The notes below the pieces were generated by a model. The model saw only the letters and a list, made by a program, of their open reading frames with translations, ran no database searches and had not been told where the DNA came from. A stretch of DNA of 64,000 nt from Ascaris suum (taxonomy: Eukaryota; Nematoda; Chromadorea; Rhabditida; Ascarididae): positions 7,936,001-8,000,000 of the forward strand of contig CM024181.1 of assembly GCA_013433145.1 (NCBI GenBank), in the 5' to 3' direction. The number at the start of each line of letters is the position of its first letter. Positions within the stretch are counted from its first letter, which is position 1. The position numbers were made by a program, and so were the translations under genes. This document shows positions 35,804-50,388 of this stretch, piece by piece.

Positions 35804-37457
35804 GTGAAAATGCGATTGATAAAAAATGCACCAAACTTTTGGTTTTTGTTAAATATCTATGGTTTTTTTTTTCGAATTTAATTGATTAATGCGAATCAAA
35901 TATTTATATTGCAATGATTAATCACATATATAGTGGAAAATTTCCTTCTGAATTTTTTTATTTGAAACAAATTGAATGATAATTTTTCCTCGATGATGGA
36001 TTTTGGCAAAGTTAAGGAATACAATCGGTTTTTTTTTTTCATATTTGTGCTCTTTGGAAAACTTTATTCGTAGTATGAAAATCGTTTAGAAATTAGTTCA
36101 AATTCTTTAGTAGATAAATATGAAAAAAATTTAGTTTTCTGGGACATCCTTTACTCACCTGCCGTTTACCTGTGAAATTCATCAAAATTCAACGAGAGAA
36201 CAAATTGAAGCGCAATCTATTCAAGCACAGAAAACTTTAGGTAGTTATTTTAACAGAAAACTCGAGATGAGTTCGCGTTCATCATAAAATCACAACTGAA
36301 TTCAAATAACGTGTTGACTGATCGATTTTGAGCATTTTTCCGGAATTATCCGATCCGGTTTAACTTGAAAGATTTTTAGTCTTTAAGAATTTGCTTTCTG
36401 CAGCTGATTTTCTAAGCCAGTTTTTGCTATACCATAGCGAAAACAAATTTTAAAATAGTTCCTTGTTATCGACGCGTTTGTAGAAGTGGAAAAAGATGCT
36501 TTCTCGCCACAATTTTGATAGGAAATTGTAATGTATGTCCAAAAAAAAAATCCGAAAATGAACCGATTTTTTATTGATAGGAAAAAAATAGAGGCGAAAA
36601 TTGAAATGAAAACTTTCAAAAAAATAAACGAGAATCGATATTGGCAACGAATCATTCATTTTTTTTCCCCGATCTCTTAAAATATCGAAAGAAAACGAAA
36701 TGCTTGATTTCTAGCGAATATCATAGAAATTTTTCACTTTTGTATGAAAATTTTCCGCGTAAAAATTCATCAAGCATGGAAATTAATCTTTTTTTTCTCT
36801 CTCTCATAAAATTTCAGCTATTATATTTTCTTTCTTTTTTTGTATTTCTCATTTCAGTAATGATATAGAAAAAATTTTCAAATTTGCCATACAAATAAGA
36901 AAGCGTAATTTATGTATTTTGTTGATGTCAAAGGCGAAAATTAAAAATTTGAAGTGCTCCGTTCATCAATAAAAAGTTAACTATTTTTTTTTCGTATTTA
37001 TTATTTTTCAATTATGATCGTCATGAATTCTTTCAAGTTCTCATCGTCACAGCTGTCATGAGACAACCTTTCAGTGAAAATCTCTCCCCCTCGAATGGCG
37101 TACAATTGAAATACCAAATGAGTTGCTGCTAATGCCTCTGTCGATTCTTTTAAATGTTATTTAGCGATCAATGCGCTGCTCTATTCGTGTCAGGTTATGT
37201 CCAGTATAATCTACCTATTCAAAATTTAAGTGGTCTTGTCTTGGGTTTTAAAAAATGAGAACGGATTCTGATCATAGCACATTCACGAATGATCACAACT
37301 ATGCTTATGAATTCGTGATTTGAATGTAAATCGATAGAGCAGAAATATAAAGAACGAAAAAATTTTTTGGGAAATTGTAGAAAATAAAATACCCGGAAAA
37401 TTTTCTCAAGTTTTCTTTTGCAACATTTTTTTTTCTTCTAGAAATTATCCGAGCAAA

Positions 37458-37491
37458 AAAAATGCTTTGCAAAATTTTGCAAAGCATTTTT
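37458..37491. repeat. 34-bp perfect palindrome
   Basis: The sequence is perfectly self-complementary around the centre of TGCAAAATTTTGCA, with arms AAAAATGCTTTGCAAAA. It can form a 17-bp stem with no loop. TTGCAAAATTTTGCAA-type words occur elsewhere in the window as well. Confidence 0.92.
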
Positions 37492-38229
37492 GCAATTATT
37501 GGAAATATTATCATTTTTGCAATATTAGGAAATAAAATCTCTATGAATGCAAACATTCAAAAAATATTATATCTTATTTCAAAAAAAAAAAAAATTGCAA
37601 CCATCTGTTTTCGATAAAAAATAAAACTAATAAAACATTAATACAAATTGGTTATTCGCTAAAAATTTTTTGTTTTTTTTTCGCCGAAGGCATTCAAAAA
37701 TTTTTTCGACAAGAGTTTTATATCGTTGGATCATTTAAACAAAGTTCAAACACTTTGTCTATTTATGGGAATTTTTTTTAAATTGTTTACAGATTTACTA
37801 TAGTGAACTACCAACAAATATCCGTTTTTTTTCAGTACACATTAAAAATATTCTAAGAGTTAATTATAGGCGCAAATTTAATTGTTTCAATTTGCTATTC
37901 GATTTCTTAGTTTAGGATGGAAATCGTTCAATTTTGAAAACTATATGGCCAGTATGATCGCTATTGCTTGTTAAGGGAATAAGAAAACCAATTAAATTAC
38001 TTTACTTGCAATCATGTAAACATGGCGAGTGAGTCACTAAACGAGAAAAGAATAGATTTGTGCTCAACTAGAGCCATGTTTTGCTCTAAAATTACGCACT
38101 GAACCCATCTAAGCTGTATTTTTTTTTTCTGCAGGTTCACTTCGCTATGCTCATTTTGCTTGTGCCTTGCGATCCCTTTAAAGTCTTAGCTAAGTGCAGC
38201 GAGCGCAGATGCTGAAGTATTCGTCAGGC

Positions 38230-38288
<59 letters not shown>

Positions 38289-38292
38289 TTTG
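38230..38292. repeat. (TTTA)n array
   Basis: About 63 bp of TTTA units. Confidence 0.95.
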
Positions 38293-38633
38293 TCTATTCA
38301 ATAGGCATTTGGCTAGTAAGTCAAGTGACTGCTAAAAAAATTCCGAACTTGAACTTCATTAGACCCTAATTTTTAAAAGTTTTTTGAAAGAGGGAGGCGA
38401 AAACAAAACTATCAGTATGGTCAAAAATAGAGTGAGGATAATGCATAGATTGCATAATAGTTGAAATATCCACTCGTGATTTTTGCTGAAAGAGATTACT
38501 TCAGAGGAAGGGAAATGTTTGCAATTTTGATATCAAACTGAGAACTTTGCAACATTCTCTTCAATCGAAGCAACTTGAGTAATTTCAAAAATGAATGCGA
38601 TGACGAATGCGCAAATGAGACAAAAAAAATCTC

Positions 38634-38741
<108 letters not shown>

Positions 38742-39501
38742 CAAGTGTATATAAATTGTATCGGAAAAAAGAATGTGAGAATATTTTTCCCAAACTATCA
38801 CATAGAATTGCTATAGAAAACGTTTCACGTGGCAAAAAAATCAATGTTTAATTGAATTACTCACCATAAACTATTGTTACATCGATCAATCACATGAAAC
38901 ATATATGCCTTTTATAGGTAGCCACGAAAGAAAATCACTGGAAACGATACACATATACATTATATTGTTGTCATTTTATTTCTTATATACGTCGTATGCA
39001 AATTAATAAATATTTAATCAGGCGGAATTAGGGAGGTGAAATTTCGAATGTGAATAAACGAAAATCAAATGGCTAAGATTTATTATTCGGCATTATTCTG
39101 AGATTAATGCTAAACTATCGGCCTAAGGTGATTGATAAATTACGATATAACGCTTAACGGTTATCGATCTATCGAATCAACTTTCAATCCTTGCTGATAT
39201 GGAAATTTCAAAATCATTTTATAATTTCAGCGTGAATTATTCTTTTGCTATTTAAATATCCTCAATGGTGTAGTTTAGTCTCTTCGTGTTTGTTTGAATT
39301 TCGCTTGATGTTTACATGCGATCGTATGATAGAGGAGTTCTTATTCGCCGAATAAAGACAACAGAATGGAGCATTTTTAATAGTTTGTTGGTCACCCCTC
39401 ATTCGCCTTTAATGGAACATTCTCCCACCGCCTCCCCTCTCCCCCCCCTCCCCCACCCCACCACCATCTCTTCCTCCATTTTGATGAAATAATTCTACTA
39501 C

Positions 39502-39717
39502 CTTGAGCGATACCTATTGAGTAGTGAATGGATAAATACCTATTTTCATATTCTCTTGACAAATTTTTGCTTGCAAAGCGGTATCGTGACGGCGTCAAAT
39601 CTCTGCCTATAAATCTGCATATTTGCATTACTCTATCAATTTCTTCACTTGCACTTATATCTGTGTATTTGTGATCATCTTTGTTCCCAATAGTAATTAA
39701 CTTATGCGCGAATATAG
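39502..39717 (-). CDS. Exon, possibly 5' part of minus-strand gene C
   Basis: An ATTGTCAG acceptor and a CAAG/GTAGTA donor bound 216 bp that start and end in phase 1, compatible with the exon at 34970-35105. It encodes IFAHKLITIGNKDDHKY, SEEIDRVMQICRFIG and SRYRFASKNLSREYE, with about 70% purine-first codons. A second acceptor lies 14 bases upstream. Downstream of the donor the minus strand is a G-rich tract, consistent with intron. The protein is not recognised; the link to gene C is inferred only from strand, order and phase. Confidence 0.5.
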
Positions 39718-42700
39718 CTGACAATGATTTTCTAACCAATCGGTCAGGTGGAAAAGAAAATTATTATCCATATGATTTTAAATTATTTTGTTATTTCTTC
39801 AAGATGCTGAATAATCTTTTAAGTGTGTCCACCATATTATATGAAAGACAAACTCGGAGTAGTTTGATTATTGAAAGTCGAGAGCGAAGTGATATCTTAA
39901 CCAATAATTTCATTACATTCACTACTGATAAATATTAGTGTGAAAGCTGTTTTGCAATATGCCGTTTTTGTATTTTTTTTCTTTATATTGATACATTCAA
40001 CTTCATTTCCTATACGCTTTGAAAAGTTGTTTAGCAAGACTATGATGAATTAAAGCGATATCATGAATAGGTGATGAATTTGTTTACCTGTCTGAGAGTT
40101 TTAACTCCGGAGTCATTTAATCATAGAGTAAGCTCCTATGCTATTTTTCTCATGGATCTATCAAATATGAAAGGAGGTATAGGCAACCTAAAAGTAGAAA
40201 AGTTATGCACCTTTCACAGTGATTGAATTTTTATCGTACTTCGACTAGGCAATAAAAAGGCGAACTTTTTGTGTGACATTTGTACAGATTGTTGGAACAA
40301 TTAAATATGAAGTACTGTTCTATTTTTTTTTTTTTTTTTTGTTGATTACTGATGAAGACGGTTATTAAAATGAATAGGTTGCAAAAAGCGCATATCGCGT
40401 TTTATCGTACCGTTGATAGTTGCTCTATTTGCTTTCTTCAATCTTCATAACTTATTTATATTTTTTTGGTTTCTTTCAATAGATAACATTCAGAAATGTG
40501 CAATGACAGCTTATTAATGAAATTATTCATATACAACGTTGAGGAAAGATCATAAGAATTTAGCTTAATTATGATTCTTTAATCGCTCCCCCTTTAATGT
40601 TATCGGGTAAGTATGCGCTTACGCGGAAAATGTGTAAATCTCCTTAATCGGTATCTATTACCTGGATTCAATGTATATACGGCAGCACTAGGCGGAAATG
40701 ACTGACATATTCACATGTTCGATCTTCTTGTTTTGCTTTATTAATACTACATCTTGAGAGGTTATCACTTCCATCAATAAATCAATTCTTCCATTCTAAC
40801 TGTTTTCCCATCTCTAATAATTGAAATGCCTAAGCGAAAAAAAAACAAACCAACTAAACTAAACGCAGCAAATTTCATCTATCACTAAGATAGATGAATA
40901 AATATTTTTCACTAATTAGCATATTAATAATTGGATTGCCAAACTAACCAATGAAAGAATTTAGACGAGTATAAAACAGTTTCAATTAGAAAGAGGTTTC
41001 AAATCAAGGAATTTGCAACAAAAAAAACTTTTTATTAATGGAAAATGGTGGCTTAAAGCAGCACTAAGTCGAGAATTTTTTTTAAAAATCTAGTTACACT
41101 CATTTTTAGTGTTTAGTTATGTGCAGACTTTCATTCGAAAAAATATACCAGCCATTGAAAGTGTTGTTGCAATCTGTATTTGAGTTGTAAGGAAACAACA
41201 TTAACCGCAAAAAAAAAAGACGCACAAGACCAACAGCATGAGACACAAATAGCATGGACTAATAAAAATAGCGATAGGAACGGACCCATTTCTGCAGCTC
41301 TGTTTAACGCCGTCGAATCATTTTTTTAATCTCGAACTTCTTGAACCGCTTTTGTGATCTTGAACTTCTCGAACAGTTTGTATGATCTTGAATTCCTCGA
41401 AGCGCGCAGTGGTTTTAAACTGTTCGAAACAGTTGTGTGGTCCTGAGCTCTTCGAATCTTTTGTGTAATCCTGAAATCCTCAAAAACAACCATGAACTCT
41501 TGAACTGCTTATATAAACCCAAACTCCTTGAATCTTTCCTTATTTAATAACGCGAAAGACAGGTTGCGTTGAGTGTTATCGAAATCGATAAGTCAAATTT
41601 TGTTTGCTGTTGAAGTAAGTACGAAATATCCATACTTAAGTATGTAAGTATTATTGACGATTTTTTTAAAACTTTATTTGAGCAGTCTTTTTAAATTCAA
41701 ATTTAAAATCCTCAGCAATTTTCGACGTCTAGCATTCGCATCAATCTCGTCTAATGAAACGGTCAGGACGATTGCATACTTATTGCGTTAGGAAAATCTC
41801 ATATTAAACGATTCTCTTCACCTCATCTCCTTTCATCGCCTCCACCTATATCGTCAATTCGATGTGGAACTAAGGAATTCTATTGTAGGCAAACCTACAA
41901 AATACAATAGAATTGCAAAAAATGCAAATGCATTATATAGAAGCTTTTAATTCAAAAAAAAATTTTTTTTCCACATAGAATGCGGCTATATAATGCTATT
42001 CAGCATTGATGCTATTGCCAGCTGCTAATAATAATGAGAGCGAAAATTTTTTTTTGGTTTGTATGACAGTTTTTACTACTAGCTTCCACATTTCCCATCA
42101 CGCGAGTTATTATAGATTTTTTTTTTTTGCTAGCTAAGGTGAGAAAGTCACGACTATGGGAAATTATCATTGTGTTTCTTGCTCGCCATTTCCACCATAA
42201 TTGTTATATTCGCTGAAGTATTGAAATGGGTTCTCGGTTTGGAACGTTGCCAACATCATATTATCACTAAAACGCTTATGAAACATCAGTTCTGAATAAA
42301 ATCTAGTGATTGCTTTAGCTCTGAATCCTAAAAGATCTATACTACTTCCATCTCAGAGTCCGTGTTTTTTTTTCTTTTGACTAACAAAAAATAATGGATT
42401 ATTAAGTGGGAATTGGCAACGTGAATTTTGAACATATTCATTAATCACTTATTTTTAATGAAAAATAGGTAGTCTCGAGATTTTCCGGTAGACGTTCAAC
42501 TCTAATTGATGAATAATTGTCGCTTTTTAATTATAAATTAGCGTTGCATTTCTAGAGAGAAAGAACGAAAGAATACCTTAAAGGAAATGGCACGATTCGA
42601 GTTTTGTTCGCTTCGCTCAATACGCTTATCGCTCTCATAAAATACTAATAAATAATGAGGCCATGAGTGATGGCGCAATTTGATTTCTATGGAGATGATT

Positions 42701-44415
42701 TGCTGAGGAAATTTTTCAAAGATTAGTAGAAAACGCGCCGGGAAAGGCTAGTGCGATATGCGCCTTCAAATCGCGCCCATTAGATCGCCTGCTCTTTTAT
42801 AGCATCTAGCTGTGATTGAGACATATCCAAAAAAAACTCATTATCTAACCATAACAGAACTTGTGATCGATACGAATTACAACCTCAAATAGTCGTAAAA
42901 TATGATCATATTAGCAGTTATTTAAATGGTACTTGTAACTTACAAGAAAAAAAATTAAAGTGCCAATTTCAATTTAACTCAAAGATCTTATCTGCGATTT
43001 TCTTCTGCCATATCAATTTTTTTTTTGCGGTAGCTTCATTGGTTATTAAATTTAAACTGCTGTATAGTGAAACGAACGTACGCACAAACCCACATACATA
43101 CACATACATATACATAAACACACACACACATACACATATTTATGCATGTACGTCGAGAAGCGCTAGATAAGTGTAAATTCATAGAAAGCGCATCAAAATT
43201 TTGTCTTCTGATTTAAACGCTTTTAAAATTATCTTTAATTTAGAGATTTTCTACGCGCTAACATGCCCAAAACGTTTTTTTTTTGAAGGAATTGAATGAA
43301 CTTTCATGGAAAGGCTAGTTTATGACCTCAACTATTATCGTTGAAATTTGCATTGCTGAGTTCAGTTTTTTTCTCAGCTGAAATTATTTTTATAAATTTA
43401 TATTCTGTATGCATTGACTGGCTCATTCGCTATCCATTGATCGGCTGCCTATAATATAAATGAAATTTTTATTACGACGCGCGAGTGTTGTAAGTGCTAT
43501 ATTTAATTGGGAGTATTGTAACGAGATGTGTAATTTGCTTTGTTCTCAATATTACATTTGGCTCGATATTTATTTCCGTCATTAATTCCTTGTACTTTGT
43601 TTGAATTTAGATGCTAGGTAATCATTTCATAGTTGAACTTGTATATCCTTTCCATATTATATTCGGGTATTTTTGGAAGGCTTGCTTTATATTAGGTAAT
43701 ACCATAAGATTTCACGACAGAATATAAGGATTTAGATAAGCGAAGAACATGATTGAATTTAATTCGGCATTTAATGAGATAGTTTGATTTGAGATTTGCA
43801 TCATTCTATGTTTTTGAGGAAAGTTACGATAGGACAAAGCTGAAAGGTTTGTACAAGTTCAGTGGGAGGACTCAGCCTCAGAAAGAGAGAGGAAGGGAGA
43901 GAGATAATTGAAAGTCCTATAATGGCGTTTCACTTATAAGCACCTAAATCCCTTTTAAGAGATTGGAGCAATGATAGTTTTCACTCAGAAAACCTCGATT
44001 ATTCCAAAAACTATTGCGTTCTTTTCTCTAGATTCTTTTGTCTATATAAGATTACCTCTTATTCAGAGAGTTTCACTAGCATAAGATTGCAGTTTCAAGT
44101 TCTATTCGGGAAGAAGATCTTCTCAGAACTAGATTGTAAAACAACATTACTTCGAGGTGATAAATTGAATTCTATGTTAAATAAATCCACATAAATACTG
44201 AAATATGAAATGATAATAATTTCTTTAATATTATACTAATCTCATTGTCTATTTCGCTAAATAATGAGGAAGCTCTAATTATGTGCATATATTTGAATGC
44301 TTAAAACGCAACGACTAGATGTGAAAGAGTACGTAACTGTGCTAAAATATTTGCTTGAGAAGAGAGTATTTTTCTTTGCCTTAAGTGTAATCGTAATGAA
44401 TTTTTAGACGAATTT
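39718..44415. other. AT-rich stretch without a gene
   Basis: About 4.7 kb. It holds a 28-bp minisatellite (listed separately), poly-T at 40322-40340, a short CA/TA-rich patch at 43082-43140, and a TATAAAAG box on the minus strand near 42796-42803 at the edge of a GC-richer patch (42720-42800). Confidence 0.45.
41315..41538. repeat. 28-bp minisatellite, about 7-8 degenerate copies
   Basis: Units such as CTTGAACTTCTCGAACAGTT start at about 41331, 41359, 41387, 41415, 41442 and 41470 and decay toward both ends. Each unit carries one or two TTCGAA-like cores. Confidence 0.8.
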
Positions 44416-44640
44416 TTGTTTGTGAAATACTCGATAATTTTATTTGAACGTAGAGAAGAAGGTTTATTAATGTCAACGCCTGGAAGCAGGTTTATTTCGA
44501 GCCATTACAGTTTGGCAGCGCTCATTATGATATATAGTTCTTTCCAAAATGTAGCTCTAGTGAACTCAAAAGTGTTCGGACGTTATGGGGCCCTAAACTC
44601 GTCGACGGGGCTGTCGAAGCTTGACGATCTCAATGTGTAG
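44416..44640 (+). CDS. Possible coding segment, GC-richer island
   Basis: The plus frame is open from before 44416; an ATG at 44470 gives MSTPGSRFISSHYSLAALI. The last part reads GRYGALNSSTGLSKLDD to a TAG at 44638. Purine-first codons are about 60%. After the TAG the same frame is open again for 31 coding-like codons (EYLNLRGDRECRYGD...), so this may be a decayed gene or element with one nonsense change. The minus frame (44583-44933) is longer but its bias is poor. Confidence 0.33.
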   Translation: MFVKYSIILFERREEGLLMSTPGSRFISSHYSLAALIMIYSSFQNVALVNSKVFGRYGALNSSTGLSKLDDLNV

Positions 44641-44949
44641 GAATATCTGAATCTCAGGGGCGATCGAGAGTGTAGATACGGTGATACGAGGTTCATGATC
44701 CATAATCCAAGCCTCAGTGCTAAGGAGCGCTGAGATTGAGCTAGAATCTTATCAGAAATATTTTGCGCCCAAAGCAACGCCAGTCTATGAATTTCAATCT
44801 TAAAATAAATTGCACACAAAAAAATATAAGTAATTTTTTCACTGTGCAGAATTTGACATTTTCTCGAACAATTCTGCGACGAATTGAACGATTTTTTCGG
44901 TGCTTTGTGAAGGTGTGCATTTGTGATAGGCAATACAGCAACATCGTAC

Positions 44950-45053
44950 CTGCATGCAGATGCATGCGCGTCTGACTTTCAACTCCTGAGTCAGTCAAAG
45001 TGGTTAGGCCTAACTTAGGAACTTGAATATAATGGACACAATAAGGCTGGCCT
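44950..45053 (-). CDS. Possible internal exon, 34 aa
   Basis: A GATATTAG acceptor and a CATGCAG/GTACGA donor bound a frame encoding GQPYCVHYIQVPKLG and TDSGVESQTRMHLHA. It enters after one leftover base and ends in phase 1. The GC content is above background. No partner exon was found in matching phase. Confidence 0.33.
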
Positions 45054-45502
45054 CTAATATCAATATTCAAATTGATACATGAGCTTACAAAATGTTTGTA
45101 ACAACTTTAGATGCATTTAGCAGTCGCTTGAGCTTTACTTCACAGCGATGTTTGCGCAAATATTTGCATGAGCCATAGAGCGAGTTAAAATGTCATTGCA
45201 TTGTTTACCATATTTTGTTATTTGTTTGTAGTTTATGGAATTATCTAATGAAGTGAATATAATAGCAAAAAATTGGATATCGCGCCAACTTCTGTGATGC
45301 GTTTTCCCATTTATTTCCTCATGATGGAGTCCTTATTAAAAAAAAAAAAAAACGATTGCGAACTCTTGGCTAACGTCATTTGACCGAGACTTTGTCTTAG
45401 AAATAGATCAAAATCTCAATATTTGATGACATTTGTTTAAAATTTCCATAGACGCTATCCATGGTACCATATCGTCTAAAACAATGCTAATACTATTTTC
45501 AG

Positions 45503-45581
45503 CGTCGGTATCATGAATTCAGTTGAGCTATTGCAATACAAAAACGGTTCGTCTAAACGAATGGGAAACCAAAAGTGCTAA
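45503..45581 (+). CDS. Short ORF after a TTTTCAG acceptor
   Basis: The acceptor ATTTTCAG at 45496-45502 is followed by an ATG at 45513 and 22 codons, MNSVELLQYKNGSSKR..., to a TAA. It may be an internal exon or a trans-spliced small ORF upstream of the exon at 45903; its phase does not obviously join that exon. Confidence 0.25.
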
Positions 45582-45902
45582 ATCCAAATCTCGTTTTTCT
45601 TTTGATCTCATTATTTTTTCTAATTTCTCCCCATCATTAAATAAAAATAACTTTATTTCCATCTATTTTTATTTGCATTAATAGAAATTGATTTTATTCT
45701 TGAAATCGATGATGATAATCGATTAAAGATTTATGCAATTCTATCAATTTTATCATCTGATCTATTCAGATTATAGTTAAATGAAATTTTTGTAATATTC
45801 AATTGTATTGCATATTATCACCTATATTTGATCATTAACCGTCTCAATGTTACTAATAGTGTAGAATTGAAACGTACAAAATCAACTGTTACATCTTTAT
45901 AG

Positions 45903-46130
45903 GTACTGTTGTATTACACATCGTTTGTTCAAGTGCATGAAAACATCGAAAGTTCAAGCTACGTTTGTGCCAATTCCACTAATGAGCTATTCGAATATTA
46001 CATGAGTACCACCTTCGACGAAGTAATAGTTGAAGTAATACCGAGCTTTCGAGTAATAAATTGTTATTTAAAGTTTATAAAAAAATATCAACCTAGCGAG
46101 TCGGCAAAACAGATTTCTGCAATTTTTTAA
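45903..46130 (+). CDS. Terminal exon, 75 aa, with poly(A) signal
   Basis: An ATCTTTATAG acceptor opens phase 0 at 45903. The frame runs 75 codons to a TAA at 46128-46130, including YYTSFVQVHENIESSSY, FDEVIVEVIPSFRV and a Lys-rich, Ser-containing tail. About 59% of codons are purine-first. AATAAA follows 40 bases after the stop. No domain recognised. The upstream exons are unknown; the segment at 44416-44640 is a possible but unproven partner. Confidence 0.5.
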   Translation, partial: VLLYYTSFVQVHENIESSSYVCANSTNELFEYYMSTTFDEVIVEVIPSFRVINCYLKFIKKYQPSESAKQISAIF

Positions 46131-46169
46131 AACACATATCCTCAGCAGAAGTTACAGATGAATATTAGT

Positions 46170-46175
46170 AATAAA
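46170..46175 (+). terminator. Poly(A) signal AATAAA
   Basis: Located 40 bases after the stop codon of the exon at 45903-46130 and followed by a T-rich run. Confidence 0.45.
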
Positions 46176-50199
<4,024 letters not shown>

Positions 50200-50388
50200 C
50201 TAAATGAGATAAAGATATATCGATACACAAAGAAGAATGCAAGAAATTTTTAGAAAAGTGGTCGCGCAAACGACTCTACGAAGATGAATCGTTCTACCGC
50301 CAGCTGGTTGTTGAACTTTGTCTTTCGCATCAATTGCTGCGCATTTTTGTGCGTCGTTCCACTCGTATTCCCCTATTATGTGTTTTTG
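50200..50388 (-). CDS. Possible exon, 62 aa
   Basis: A GATTTTCAG acceptor on the minus strand opens phase 0 at 50388. The frame encodes GEYEWNDAQKCAAIDAK and QQPAGGRTIHLRRVV and stays open to a TAG at 50200, with about 70% purine-first and 37% G-first codons in the first 46. The true exon may end earlier at a donor such as GTAGAA or GTTTGC. The plus strand over the same DNA also reads as a plausible protein (RLYEDESFYRQLVVEL) but its bias is poor. Confidence 0.38.
   Translation of the reverse strand, partial: QKHIIGEYEWNDAQKCAAIDAKDKVQQPAGGRTIHLRRVVCATTFLKISCILLCVSIYLYLI

Noticed and set aside
44583..44933. 116-codon minus ORF ending SPVDEFRAP
   Set aside because: Despite its length only about 42% of codons in the GC-richer part start with a purine, and the plus frame is better.
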